A DNA stretch of 64,000 nucleotides from Okapia johnstoni (GCA_024291935.2 CM044308.1:120554501-120618500); one strand, 5' to 3'. Counted from the first letter of the stretch, positions 10,453-20,556 are shown. Numbers and translations are program-made. Notes: generated from the sequence alone by a model not told the origin.

Positions 10453-10458
10453 AATAAA
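10453..10458 (+). promoter_or_regulatory. AATAAA polyadenylation signal of LTR relic
   Basis: AATAAA in the stretch TTTCAATAAAACTG matches the LTR's expected R-region signal. The CHR SINE landed 8 bases downstream. Function today is doubtful. Confidence 0.5.
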
Positions 10459-10466
10459 ACTGTAAT

Positions 10467-10766
10467 TGGGTTTACCAGGTGGCTCAGTGATAAAGAATCC
10501 CCCTGCCTGATGCAGGAGACACAGGTTCAATCCCTGATCCAGGAAGATCCCACAAGCGTCAGAGCAACTAAGCCCATGAGCCACAACTGTTGAGCCTGTA
10601 CTCTAGTGCCCGGGAGCTGCAACTAGCGAGGCCTGTGTGCCCTAGAGCTGTGCTCCACAGCAAGAGAAGCCACCGCAATGAGAAGCCCACACACTGTAAC
10701 GAGTAGCCCCAGCTCTCCACAACTACAGAAAAGCCCACTCAGCAATGAAGGTTCAGCACAGACATT
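10467..10766 (+). mobile_element. CHR-2-type SINE in LTR
   Basis: Head GGGTTTACCAGGTGGCTCAG, box B GGTTCAATCCC, then GAGCAACTAAGCCC, AGCAAGAGAAGCCACCGC and AATGAAGGTTCAGC. Target repeats approximate ATAAAACTGTAA and ATAAAACCATAA on the two sides. Confidence 0.9.
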
Positions 10767-10790
10767 ATCTATATCTATATCTATATCTAT
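10767..10790 (+). repeat. (ATCTAT)4 microsatellite
   Basis: Four perfect hexamers at the 3' tail of the CHR-2 SINE. Confidence 0.92.
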
Positions 10791-10970
10791 AAAACCATAA
10801 GGACAGCACTTCCTGAGTTCTGTGAGTTGTTCTAGCAAATTATACAAGTTGACGTGATCTAAGGAACCTCTGATTTTGTAGCCAGCTAGCCTGAAGGGAG
10901 AGAGGTCCTGGGAATCCACGTATTTAAAGCTAACACCTAAAGTGAGGACAGTCTTGTGGGGACTGTTCAC

Positions 10971-11217
10971 TCGAAATGTACTGTTAGCTAATCTCATTGC
11001 AGTAACTAAACACTGAGGAGTTGCCAGGACAGGATGGATCATGTGGGAACTGAAAGTCCTTCCAGGTGAGTATCAGACCCTGCTTAATTCTGTAGGCTGG
11101 GCTGTGGCCCTCTCCCCACACCTCTAACCACAGGGGACCCATGTCAGTTTCAGCACCTCTTTCCCACAACCCTGAGTCTCAGAGACCAATTCTGCCCTTA
11201 GACTGCAGGGGTTTAAA
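10971..11217. other. no feature recognised
   Basis: A perfect-looking 5' splice site CAG|GTGAGT sits at 11063-11071, but no open exon with codon signal precedes it. Confidence 0.4.
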
Positions 11218-11436
11218 GGGCTTCCTTTGTGGCTCAGATGGAAAAAAAATCCACCTGCAATGGAGGAGACCTGGGTTCGATCCCTGAGGTGGGAAGATCC
11301 CTTGGAGGAGGGCATGGCAACCCACTCGAGTATTCTTGCCTGGAGAATCCCCATGGACAGAGGAGACTGGAGGGTTGCAGTCCATGGGGTCGCAAAGAGT
11401 CAGACACCACTGAGCAACTAAGCACAGCACAAAGAG
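11218..11436 (+). mobile_element. Bov-tA SINE
   Basis: Full length with box B GGTTCGATCCC intact and tail GACACCACTGAGCAACTAAG. The box A region reads TGGCTCAGATGG. Confidence 0.95.
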
Positions 11437-11770
11437 CACCGACCCAGCTCTCAAGGACTCAACTCCGCTGGCTGGGAATGAGGAGAATAATGGACAGAAT
11501 TAAAGGCAAAACTTTCAGCAACACACAGACCTGGCAGACCAGTCAGGGCCTCCCTAGAAAGACGACAGTAAGGAAGGATGTATTACAAGCGATTCCCTAC
11601 AAAAGGGTGAGTGCGGGTAACCACAGAGCATTGGGCAGTAGCCTGGAATAGCTGTCCCAGACTCAAAGTCCCAAGGAGAGAAAATAGGAGGAGAGGATTC
11701 TGCAGAGACAACACAGCCAGATGAAACTACTTCTCCTTACTTCCCCATTATCTGTGGGGCTGTCCTGTAT
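11437..11770. other. no feature recognised
   Basis: Open frames run from the SINE into this stretch but have no independent coding support. Confidence 0.45.
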
Positions 11771-11771
11771 A

Positions 11772-11961
11772 GCAGTCCCCGTCCTTTTTGGCACCAGGAA
11801 GTGGTTTCATGAAGGACAATTTTTCCATGAGTTGGGGGAGGAGGGATGGTTTCAGGATGATTCAAGCCCATTACATTTATTGTGCACTTAATTTCTATTA
11901 TTATTACATCAGCTCCACCTCAGATCATCAGGCATTAGATCCCAGAGGTTGGGGACCCCAG
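11772..11961. mobile_element. hAT-type (MER1-like) DNA transposon relic
   Basis: Starts CAGTCCCCGTCCTTTTTGGC and ends GGTTGGGGACCCC, which are inverted ends of each other; between them GGATGATTCAAGCCCATTAC and ATTTATTGTGCACTTAATTT match the MER1 group. Internally deleted, about 190 bp, non-autonomous. Confidence 0.7.
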
Positions 11962-12074
11962 ATAAAACAGACCTAATCAGAGCCAGGGGGGCTGTTGCTG
12001 CAACTGATGCAGGTTGGCCTCTGGAGTGCAGAAGAGCAGAAAGTGGGTCTGAAGGAAAAGATGGAGATAGTCAG

Positions 12075-12425
12075 CACTGGGGTTCAGATCCTTGCTCTGT
12101 AACTACCAGCTGTGTGATCTTCAACAAGTCCCATAAGTTTAGTTCCTTCTATAAAACAGAAAGTGAGGGTGAAGGTGTTAGTCGCTCAGTCATGTCTGAC
12201 TCTTTGCAACCCCATGGACTGTAGCCTGCCAAGCTCCTCTGTCCATGAAATTCTCCAGGCAAGAATACTGGAGTGGGTAGCTAGCTATTCCCTTCTCCAG
12301 GGGATCTTTCTAACCCAGGGATCAAACCTGGGTGTCCTGCATTGCAGTGACTCTTTACCTTAGTAAACAAGGATCACAAGGAGATAAGGCCCATGAAGTA
12401 CTTGGTGTGGCACTGCCTTCACAGG
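12075..12425 (+). mobile_element. MIR SINE split by Bov-tA
   Basis: Core at 12075-12162 (GGTTCAGATCC, AGCTGTGTGATCTTCAACAA) and 3' part at 12367-12425 (GGAGATAAGGCCCATGAAG) surround the antisense Bov-tA at 12163-12366. Confidence 0.75.
12163..12366 (-). mobile_element. Bov-tA SINE, antisense, head truncated
   Basis: Clear tail and box B region (ATCAAACCTGGG on plus). The last head segment GAGCCACCAGGGAAGCCC is missing; the copy stops at TGACTCTTTACC. Confidence 0.92.
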
Positions 12426-13044
12426 AGGTGGGACTCAGAATTTGCCAGACTGCAGTGCTATGATGCCCAGCTCTAACGATCAGGCTTCTGATTGGTTCCT
12501 GAGAACCAGTTGCCCCCCTTCCCATAACCCAGGCGGATCACTGGATCCAGGTTATTTTCATTGTGCCAGCGGCCCTTTGTTATTTGCCTAATCCTGGAGC
12601 CCTCTAGGAATGACACCTTGCTGTGTGCTTGTAGGTAACCATGGAAACCTGCTGCCTTCATACTAAAAGACAGGTTGGTAACAGCCTGATGATGATGAGG
12701 GAGAGAGAGGCTGAGAACAAAGAGTTTCAGGATCCAGGAAAATAAAACCATGACTTGGGGGTTGAATATTTTAATCCCTCTAGAGAGTGAGCACCCAACT
12801 CTTCACTGGGGAACCCGTTTCTCAGGCCACAGTGTACATAAGATAGAGTGTCTCTAAACTGCAAGGCAGGGCTGGAGGACTCTGTGCCATTCTGCCTGCT
12901 GCCTTGCGATGAGCTCTGCAGACCTTGCAGGCTCTGCGGGAGACATTTTGTTTGAAACATTCTCTTCAGCTCCACCTCCTCTGAGGCTTTGGTTCAGGAA
13001 ACCAGGAAGCAGAATGGAACCAGTTTATAATTTTAGAGAAAGGA
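12426..13044. other. repeat-poor stretch with an RFX-like site
   Basis: No gene recognised; frames of 92 and 82 codons on the minus strand (12473-12751, 12727-12975) look accidental. GTAACCATGGAAAC at 12635-12648 resembles the RFX/EF-C (X-box-type) consensus. Confidence 0.45.
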
Positions 13045-13714
13045 AGTATATTCATCTCCTAGGGCTGCTGTAATAAAGTAACACAAACCATGTGGTTTCA
13101 GCAACATCTATTTATTGTCTCACACTTCTGGAAGCTAGAAGTCTGAGACCAAGGTGCTGGCAGCATCGGTCCCTTCGGAGAGCTGAGAGGAACATTCTGT
13201 TCCCTGCTAGCTTCTGGTGCTTTGCTTTTCTGGCGGTCTTTGGCATTCCTTGGCTTGTAGGAACGTCACCCTGATCTGTCTTCATCTTCACATGACCTTC
13301 TTTGTGTGTGTGTGTCTCTGTGTCAAGCTATCCCTTTTTAAAAGGATGCCAGTCACGTTGAATTAGGGCCCACCCTGCAAGTGCATACATAGCTGCTCAG
13401 TCATGTCCGACTCTGCGATCCTATGGACTGTAGCCCACCAGGCTCCTCTGTTCATGGGATTTTTTTCAGACAAGAATACTGGAGTGGGTTGCTATTTTCC
13501 TCCTCCAGGGAGGGATCGAACCAGTGTCTCCTGTATCTCCTAAATTGTAGGTGGATTCTTTACCCACTGAGCCATCAAGAAAGCCCACCTTAATGACCTC
13601 AATTAACTAACTCCATCTTCAAGGACCCTATTTCCATATAAGATCACATTCTGAGATACTGGAGCTTTGGACTTCAAGATACGAATTTTAAGGAGACAAC
13701 TCAACCCATAAAAG
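13045..13714 (-). mobile_element. MaLR (MLT1-type) LTR split by Bov-tA
   Basis: On the minus strand: TTCTCAGAATGTGATC..., AATAGGGTCC, GTGGGCCCTAATTCAA, TCCTTTTAAAAAGGG, ACAAGCCAAGGAATGCC, CTTCCAGAAGTGTGAGACAA, then TTACAGCAGCCCTAGGAG at the 3' end. This is the order of an MLT1-class solo LTR. A SINE interrupts it at 13393-13586. Confidence 0.75.
13393..13586 (-). mobile_element. Bov-tA SINE inside MaLR LTR
   Basis: Antisense copy with the tail at left and head at right. GCCCACCCT (left) and GCCCACCTT (right) are the likely target repeats. Confidence 0.9.
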
Positions 13715-13967
13715 GGGAGATGGGTGGGGGAAGTCCATCCCATGACCCATGACACCTGTCCTGGTTCTTAAATAATGGCCCTTCTTGAAGTTCTTCACTA
13801 ATAGATAACCTGTCAACAAGCCCTTGCTGTTCTGGGGTGTGCCATTTGCCCTACAACACTTAGCTTTGCCTGTCTACATGCTCCCTTTCAGTAAATCTAG
13901 TTCCATCTCCAGCTCTCACCGCTGAGCAGACATCTCTGTAGTCCTATCTGCCAGCACTTCTTCTGTT

Positions 13968-14095
13968 TGCTTGGAGATGGAAATGGTAATCCACTACAGT
14001 ATTCTTGCCTGGGAAATCCCATGAACAGAAGAGCCTGGTGGGCTACAGTCTATGGGGTCTCAAACAGTGGGACGAGACTAAGAGACTAACACTTT
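13968..14095 (+). mobile_element. Bov-A monomer
   Basis: GGAGATGGAAATGGTAATCC to AGACTAAGAGACTAACAC: a BovB-tail unit without a tRNA-type head. Confidence 0.88.
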
Positions 14096-14253
14096 ATGTT
14101 TGCCTGAGGAGACTGCCTCAAAGTTGAGCATATTCCTCTTAGAACAGGCCTCACCTCAGGGCATGTGCTAATCCAGGTCCCCACTTCTTTAGCTGGGCCC
14201 TGACTTCTGCAGTTATTGGGGCCACACCCAGCTGCACACTGAGGGAAGCGAGC

Positions 14254-14392
14254 AATGTTTTTTGTTATTTATTTTTTTTTTTTGACAGCACTGCTCAGCA
14301 TGCAAGACCTTAGTTCTCAGACCAGGGATCATACCCGAGTCCCCTGCTGTGGTAGCATGGAGTCTTAACCACCAGACCGCCAGCCATGTTTG
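14254..14392 (-). mobile_element. CHR-type SINE, antisense
   Basis: Begins with a T-rich run, then CCTTAGTTCTCAGACCAGGG and GAGTCTTAACCACCAGACC. Short-tailed copy. Confidence 0.85.
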
Positions 14393-14523
14393 AGGTTCAT
14401 GGAAGTGAGGACATTCGGATCCAGACAGGCAGGATTCAGAGCCAGGTGGGAGAATGTATAGGTAAACAGAGTTACCATGTAGCTTGGCAGATCTACGTGT
14501 GTCTACGACTGCCCCCTTGTATG

Positions 14524-15299
14524 GATCCAAAATCACTGTGGATGGCGACTGCAGCCGCGAATTAAAAGACGCTTGCTCCTTGGAAGAAAAGCTATAACAA
14601 ACCTGGTCAGTTCAGTTCAGTTCAGTCATTCAGTCGTGTCTGACTCTTTGTGACCCCATGGGCTGCACCACCCCAGGCTTCTCTGTCCATCACCAACTCC
14701 CGGAGCTTGCTCGAACTCATGTCCATCGAGTCTGTGATGCCATCCAACCATCTTATCCTCTATCGTCCCCTTCTCCTCCTGCCTTCAATCTTTCCCAGCA
14801 TCCGGGTCAAACCTAGACAGTGTATTAAAAAGCAGAGACATCAGTTTGCCAACAAAGGTGCATATAGACAAAGCTATGGTTTTTCCAGTAGTCATGTATG
14901 GATGTGAGAGTTGGACCATAAAGAAGGCTGAGCTCTTGAACTGTGGTGCTGGAGAAGACTCTTGAGGGCCCCTTGGACTGCAAGGAGATCAAACCAGTCA
15001 ATCTCAAAGGAAATCCACCCTGAATATTCATTGGAAGGACTGAAACTGAAGCTGAAACTCTAATACTGTGGCTACCTGATGCAAAGAGCTGACTCACTGG
15101 AAAAGACCTTAATGCTGGGAAAGATGGAAAGCAAAAGGAGAAGGGGGTGGCAGAGGGTGAGATGGTTAGGTAGCATGACTGACTCAGTGGACATGAATTT
15201 GGGCAAACTACAGATAATTGTGGGAGGACAGAGAAGCCTAGCGTGCCGCAGTCCATGGGGTCACAGAGTCGGACACAACTTGGTGACTGAACAGCAACA
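14524..15299 (+). mobile_element. BovB LINE interrupted by another BovB
   Basis: Sense pieces at 14524-14606 (CAAAATCACTGTGGATGGCG) and 14815-15299 (TATTAAAAAGCAGAGACATC onward) are contiguous in the family sequence. An antisense BovB 3' end lies between them. Frames are broken by stops and indels. Confidence 0.93.
14607..14807 (-). mobile_element. BovB 3' end inserted in BovB
   Basis: Antisense, starts with the repeated TCAGTTCAGTTCAGTTCAG tail. CAAACCTGG (14598-14606) and CAAACCTAG (14808-14816) are the target-site duplication inside the host BovB. Confidence 0.93.
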
Positions 15300-15648
15300 A
15301 CCTTGTATTGACGGTCTGGTCCCACAAGGCTGGATTATGGCGCATAAAAAGTTCTGCAGAGCCTGAAAATGTAAGCATTCAATATGTTAACTATGGGGAC
15401 CATGATGGCCATTTACAGACATTTTACTGCTTCCACAAAGTTCCATGTTGATGACTAAGTAGTTTCAGGGTATAACAGATTAGAACTTCTCATTTTTTTC
15501 TTGACATTAAGTACCGGCATAAGATTACTGAAACTCTTGTGAAAATGCTGGTATTCTCTGGGATATTTCTACACAGTAGTATAACTGAGTTATAACCATT
15601 GAGCCAGAACAGGGCTATCAATTTGAAATCTACTTAGATATTTTAAGT
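15300..15648. other. no feature recognised
   Basis: No repeat or exon that I can defend. Confidence 0.45.
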
Positions 15649-15873
15649 GGGCTTCCCAGATGGTGCTAGTGGTAAAGAATCCACCCGCAAATTCAGTAGA
15701 CGCAAGAGACTCGGGTTTGATCCCTGGGTTGGGAAGATCCCCTGGAGTATGAAATGGCAACCTGCTCCAGTATTCTTGCCTGGAAAATCCCATGGACAGA
15801 GGAGCCTGGCAGGGCTACAGTCTGGGGCTGCAGAGAGTCCAACACGACTAAGCAAATAAGTAGCAGCAGCAGC
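15649..15873 (+). mobile_element. Bov-tA SINE, TGCTAGTGG subgroup
   Basis: Head reads ATGGTGCTAGTGG rather than ATGGCTCAGTGG and the tail ends in (AGC)n. Target repeats ATATTTTAAGTGG and GTATTTTAAGTAG flank it. Confidence 0.93.
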
Positions 15874-15888
15874 AAGTATTTTAAGTAG

Positions 15889-16597
15889 CTTTTCTGTAAT
15901 GAGCAGGGAAAAGGTAACAGAGACCTTTTCCTTTCCCTCCATAGAGAGGAGGAATTCTGTGTGTTCCAGAGATTTCAACACTGGGCTAGAACTAGGCCCT
16001 CTGAGTGCTAACAATTATCCTACATGCTTCCTAACTTAGCTCAAAAATACCCACACTCTGTGGAACAGGGTCAGGAGCACCGTGATCATTTTGAAAAGAT
16101 AATTTCCTCGGATGAGAAGCGAACCACTTAAGTAGTCATTATGTGCATCCCCTCCTCCCCCCACCCAAAGCCAAAGTGTGATTTGATGTATTTTAGGAAC
16201 TAAAGTTCAAACTGTGAATTTCCTGTGTAGAAAAAAATAATCTGTCAGAAAGCACTCAGAGAAAGGCAGAGCAGACAGATTAAACAGGTTCGAAGATCTG
16301 TCCTTGGTCTCCTTTTCTGTTTTCCTTGACAATGTCATTCAAACTCCAGCTTGTGACGGGGGTCACTCCCTGCCTGTGTCTGGGGCCTCGCTGAGTCTCT
16401 GGTGCCTGTGTTCTCCATACCTGGTGCCCTCTGGAAGGTTTGCCTACAGCATCGTGGATGCAATAGGTCTCAGGGGGAAGGGATCATCTCTATTGTCTTC
16501 CAGTCAACCCTGCCTCTTCACTTCTTTTTCCTGAGACCTCTTTTTCCTCAATGCTACTGCCATCCTGCTGGATATTTGGGCTCGAAGCTGCTAAGTC
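15889..16597. other. no feature recognised
   Basis: No gene or repeat recognised. The 76-codon frame at 16304-16534 and its neighbours show no coding signature. Confidence 0.45.
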
Positions 16598-16765
16598 AGT
16601 GGTTCCTAGCCTTTGTTTGAAGTCTCAGACACCTTTGAGATTGGACTGAAATTATGGATATTCTCCTCCAGAAAAAGAAATCTGTGGCTATTCCCACAAT
16701 TATGAATTCAAAATTTCAGGGGTACTTTAGGCTCAAATTTTCATGAGTTCTTTAGGCTCCCCTAT
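16598..16765. mobile_element. hAT-type DNA transposon relic
   Basis: CAGTGGTTCCTAGCCTTTG start, ATCCATAATTTCAGTCC-like middle and AATTTCAGGGGTACTTTAG fit the hAT group of mammalian elements that begin CAGTGGTTCTCAA. Subfamily not assigned. Confidence 0.5.
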
Positions 16766-16804
16766 TCAAGCAATCTTTATTTTTCTGTCTTATTTTCTTA
16801 TAAT

Positions 16805-17083
16805 GCTGCTGCTGCTGCTGCTAAGTCGCTTCAGTCGTGTCCGACTCTGTGCGACCCCATAGACGGCAGCCCACCAGGCTCCGCCGTCCCTGGGATTCTC
16901 CAGGCAAGAATACTGGAGTGGGTTGCTGTTTCCTTCTCCAGTGCATGAAAAGGAAAAGTGAAAGTGAAGTCGCTCAGTCATGTCCGACTCTCAGCGACCC
17001 CATGGACTGCAGCCCACCAGGCTCCTCCGTCTGTAGGATTTTCCAGGCAAGAGTACTGGAGTGGGGTGCCATTGCCTTCTCCG
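16805..17083 (-). mobile_element. BOV-A2 SINE (dimer), antisense
   Basis: Begins with (GCT)n, then two Bov-A units separated by GTGCATGAAAAGGAAAAGTG. The flanking repeat ATTTTCTTATAAT is perfect on both sides (about 16792-16804 and 17084-17096), so the insertion is young relative to most copies here. Confidence 0.96.
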
Positions 17084-17230
17084 ATTTTCTTATAATAACT
17101 GCTCAAAAACCTTTAGTGACTCCCAGTTGTCAATGAAATAGAATGTGTCCATATTCCCTGGCCTGGCACTTAGAACATATCATGATCCAGTTGTAGCCCA
17201 TCTTTCTAAAATAACAGGTTAATGTAGGTA

Positions 17231-17362
17231 ATTTCCTGGCGGTCCAGAGGCTGGGACTTGGGGCTTTCACTGCCGGGACCTGGGGTTCAGTCCCTGGTTG
17301 GGGAACCGAGATCCCACAAGCTGTATTTTTTGGTATGACCAAAAAATTGAAAAATAAAATAA
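17231..17362 (+). mobile_element. CHR-type SINE in MIR 3' region
   Basis: AATTTCCTGGCGGTCCAG head, GGTTCAGTCCCTGG box B and GAGATCCCACAAGC. Flanked by GGTTAATGTAGG and GGATTAATGCAGG. Confidence 0.88.
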
Positions 17363-17363
17363 T

Positions 17364-17450
17364 GGATTAATGCAGGCAAAGCACAGTACTTGGCACACAG
17401 CACTATGGAAGTGTTGGCTATTATTAATATTGTTATTATTATTATCCTTG
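17364..17450 (+). mobile_element. MIR 3' end
   Basis: AAGCACAGTACTTGGCACAC followed by GTTGGCTATTATT, the standard MIR ending. Confidence 0.7.
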
Positions 17451-17459
17451 TTTCTGTCC

Positions 17460-17990
17460 AACTAATCTCTCCCTCCTCCCTTCACCATTGGTGTCTTGGG
17501 TTTCATTCCTTCTTTATCTTGTTATTCTCTCCCTACCAGCCATTTACTCCCTCGCCCTAAGCCCTCCAGCCTTCTCAGATCACAATTCCATTAACTCATG
17601 CCCCTATCCTATAAGAAATCCAATCTCTTCCTCAATATTTCTGAATCAACCCAGGGCTATTTTACCTTCTTCCATTTGAGGCTTATCACCTCATGCCCCA
17701 AAGCCCTGTCCTGACTTTTTCTCTCCAGGCTCTGGCTGTTGCACAGCTGTGGCCACTCCTCACACCTCATCACCATCAGTTTGCACACAGCCCCTCTTCT
17801 TCACGTCCCCACTAACCCCACGTTAATTGCACAGAACCCAGCAGCCAGAGCAATCTTTCTAAAATATCAGTCAGTTCATGTCACGTGTGTAACCAAGAAT
17901 TCTTTTAACAGCTTCCTATCATACCTAGAAGGAAATCCAGATCCTTCCCTCAGCCAGCAAAGCCAGCCCTCATTTTATACCCACGGGCAG
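17460..17990 (+). mobile_element. L2 LINE fragment, old
   Basis: C/T-rich sequence with CAATCTTTCTAAAATATCAG, CAGTTCATGTCACGTG and CTTTTAACAGCTTCCTATC matches the L2 3' region in order. Strongly diverged; no intact frame. Confidence 0.5.
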
Positions 17991-18014
17991 ATCTAGGTTT
18001 TGTGCAGCTTGGAA

Positions 18015-18085
18015 CTTCTACAGCAGAAACCAACACAATTCTGTAAAGCAATTATCCTTCAATTAAAAAATAAATCTAAAATTAA
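18015..18085 (+). mobile_element. L1 3'-tail fragment
   Basis: AGAAACCAACACAATTCTGTAAAGC followed by CTTCAATTAAAAAATAAA matches the terminal L1 3' UTR pattern also seen at 5660-5709. Confidence 0.6.
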
Positions 18086-18593
18086 AAAAAGAAACTTATA
18101 CAATTTATTTGGGTTTGGGGGAGTAGACTCTTTAAGAAAAAATATAAAATCACAAATAAAATATTAAATTGAAAGCACATGATCAATATGTGCACTGATT
18201 CACAGTTACTGAAAAATATGTATATTACTATGAACCTTATACAAATTAGTTTCAGCTCTGCTTGATTATCACAAATTAATGAACACTATTGTATATTCTA
18301 AATGTTCTTGCCAGATAATAAACAACTTATATTAGATCTATACCATTTTAATCTGAACATAAATGTCTTTGCTAATCCATTTCACATAAGGCATCCAAAA
18401 AGTTGGATTTCTTTTCCAAAAAATTAAATTGGAAATGAACAATTATTTAGAATCTGAATGGAAGCTACAATAAATTTCAAACTAATCAATGCAAAGGCTT
18501 ACAGGTATTATAAATGTCACTGAGTTCACAAAAATAACAGAATATAATATTTTTATAATTAACTGATTAACACAACTATAATACTTTTTTCTA

Positions 18594-19553
18594 CGTTTTG
18601 GGGCTACTAATTCTTTGTCGCTTCAAAAGACAACACATTTTAATATCATCCGATATTTCATTTCCTAAAGAAAGGGTAGAAAGATAATTCATTCCTCCTC
18701 CAGCATAATTGCTCAAAATTTGTTTTTTATCATCATTTAGAAGAGCTTCTTTCAGTTTCACACTCATTATTATGTAAATTTTAGGACTGATGTCAAATTT
18801 AGCAGATGAACTGTAAGAGTTCAGGGCATTTTATGTTTTCTTTTTAAAAATTAATCTTAAGTATCCTTTGATTTGGGGCTTCCCAGGTGGCGCCAGTGGT
18901 AAAGAGCCCATCTGCAAATGCAGGAGACATAAGAGACGCAGGTTCAATCCCTGGGTCAGAAAGATCCCCTGGAAGAGGGCATGGCAACGTACTTCAGTAT
19001 TCTTGCCTGGAGAATCCCATGAACAGAAGATCCTGGCAGGCTACAGTCCATAGGGTCGCACAAGAGTCAGACACGACTGAAGCAACCTAGCATGCACGCA
19101 CATTCTTCAATTTGACAATAACTGTTTAACCTGTTTGTTGTTGAAATCCTCATTTTAATGGTAAATTCTGAGAATTATGTCACTTGCATTGGCATCAGTA
19201 TTTCACACCAACTCAGCAAGAACTGAAAATCTTTGGTTCTTACGATACCCTTGTTTTCATCAACTGGATTATCAGACAATTTAGAAGTGTATTTATAACT
19301 TCTATTCAAGTTTTGTCTCTTCCTCCTAATACACAGTACTTTCTGTAGAATCTCTCCTTTTTGTTGCTTTCTACTTCACTTCTCAGAGTATTTACTATTG
19401 AATTATCTTCATAGTCTACTAATTTTCACTCTAGATTTTTTTTTCAGTCTTTTGATAACCAAATGTAAAAGTTTCAAAAGAAGATGCCTTTCATATCCAC
19501 ATCAGAGGTCTGTAACTTCTCTCTAATTTATTGTAATGCTGCAAAATGTCATT
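18594..19553 (-). pseudogene. unidentified coding-like relic, broken
   Basis: An A+T-rich block whose minus strand shows unusually long open stretches in several frames: 79 codons from 18830 down to a TAG at 18591-18593, and about 62 codons ending at a TAA at 19175-19177. Both are too short in methionine-started form to stand out. Residues near 18650-18700 (LSTLSLGNEISDDI) faintly recall the C-terminal dimerisation end of hAT-derived transposases and ZMYM-type domesticated proteins. That likeness is weak and the family is not established. A Bov-tA splits the block at 18877-19100. Alternatives are a processed pseudogene or chance. Confidence 0.3.
18877..19100 (+). mobile_element. Bov-tA SINE, CGCCAGTGG subgroup
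   Basis: Head GGCTTCCCAGGTGGCGCC, extra GACATAAGAGACGC before box B, and tail CTAGCATGCACGCAC. Confidence 0.93.
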
Positions 19554-19574
19554 GACCTCATGGTAAATCAACCT

Positions 19575-19840
19575 TGGATTACAGGGTCTGCTTCTCAGTC
19601 TCCACCTCATCATGCTCCAGCCACTTGGCCATTTGCTTCTCTGAACAAGCCAACCCTGTTCCAGCCTCAGGTCTTCAGGGCCTTTGCACTAGCTGAGCTC
19701 TCTCTCTCTTAGAATGCTCTTTCTGCTGATCGTCACTTGCCTGCTGCTTGTTTGTCATTCAGACCTCAGCATAAAGTCATCTCCTCAAGAAATCTCTGGC
19801 TACCCTGTGTTAAGTAGCCACCAATGCTGTCTATGATATC
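19575..19840 (+). mobile_element. L2 LINE fragment
   Basis: Contains CAGGGCCTTTGCACTAGCTG, GAATGCTCTTTC, CATTCAGACCTCAGCATAAA and CTCCTCAAGAAATCTCTGGC in L2 order. Confidence 0.75.
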
Positions 19841-19849
19841 AACCTACAT

Positions 19850-19998
19850 TAAAGCTTTACAAATTGCTAAATAAATACAAATTGTATTCTCTCATGAATC
19901 CAGCAAGGTAGGTATACTATCTTCATTACAAAGGTCACTAAACAGAAGTCGCCTCATGGAACTGGGATTTAAACCCAGTCTGGTCTATTTCCAGAGTC
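19850..19998 (-). mobile_element. MIR SINE, antisense, diverged
   Basis: GCAAGGTAGGTATACTATC, CACTAAACAGAAG and GGGATTTAAACCCAG are the antisense MIR landmarks. Confidence 0.6.
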
Positions 19999-19999
19999 C

Positions 20000-20333
20000 T
20001 AGTGTTTGGGGGGTTTTCAACTATGTAAGTATTATGTCTACTCAAGAATAAAGATTTTAAAAGAATGCAGTCTTATAAATGGATATTTTATTTTATTATT
20101 TTACTTTTTCTTGATCTATTTAGAAAGGTTAAAAATACATAAAGCCATAACATGCACAGATTTCAATGAATCTTCCCAGATAATCAACTATGAAATTTGG
20201 CAGATAGCCTATCTCCCGATTCTCTATCCTCCCCCAACCAACCCCCATTTAAGAACACGCAGCAATGGCTTAAGTGTTGAACAGAAATTCCTATCACTTA
20301 GTTATTAGAATGGATTCTCTGGTACACTGCCTA
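20000..20333. other. no feature recognised
   Basis: A+T-rich; the 100-codon frame at 20006-20308 is low complexity in part and has no supporting signal. Confidence 0.45.
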
Positions 20334-20544
20334 CTTGGTGGCTCAGTGGTAAAGAACCTGCCTTCTAATGCAGGTGACACAGGAGATGTGGGTTTGATCC
20401 CTGGGTTGGAAAGATCCCATGGAGGAGGGCTTGGCAACCCACTCCAGTATTCGTGCATGGAGAATCCCACGGACAGAGGAGCCTGGCGGGCTACAGTCCA
20501 TGGGGTCACAAAGAGTCAGACATGACTGTAGTGACTTAGCATGC
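20334..20544 (+). mobile_element. Bov-tA SINE, 5' end slightly short
   Basis: Box A TGGCTCAGTGG is intact, box B has the CpG-decay form GGTTTGATCCC. Flanking ACACTGCCTACT and GCACTGCCTACC are the target repeats; the first head bases are missing. Confidence 0.92.
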
Positions 20545-20556
20545 ACTGCCTACCTA

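Larger units (their letters stand above)
9955..10970 (+). mobile_element. retroviral-type LTR relic in three parts
   Basis: Pieces at about 9955-10010, 10082-10466 and 10791-10970 read as one old LTR: CCTGGAATGTCCTGCC, GACAGGAGTGT, CCCTAATAAAAACTCTGGAC, TTTCAATAAAACTG, then GTGAGTTGTTCTAGC and GAGGACAGTCTTGTGGGGAC. It is split by a BovB 3' scrap and a CHR SINE. No viral gene adjoins it. The class name is not certain, and the right edge is fuzzy. Confidence 0.55.

Noticed and set aside
10623..11042. 139-codon minus-strand open frame
   Set aside because: It spans a CHR tail, an ATCTAT microsatellite (giving an ID repeat) and an LTR relic.
11063..11071. CAG|GTGAGT splice donor marking an exon
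   Set aside because: A single donor-like 9-mer without an acceptor or coding frame is expected often by chance.
11229..11651. 140-codon plus-strand open frame
   Set aside because: The first half is Bov-tA sequence; the rest has no codon or homology support.
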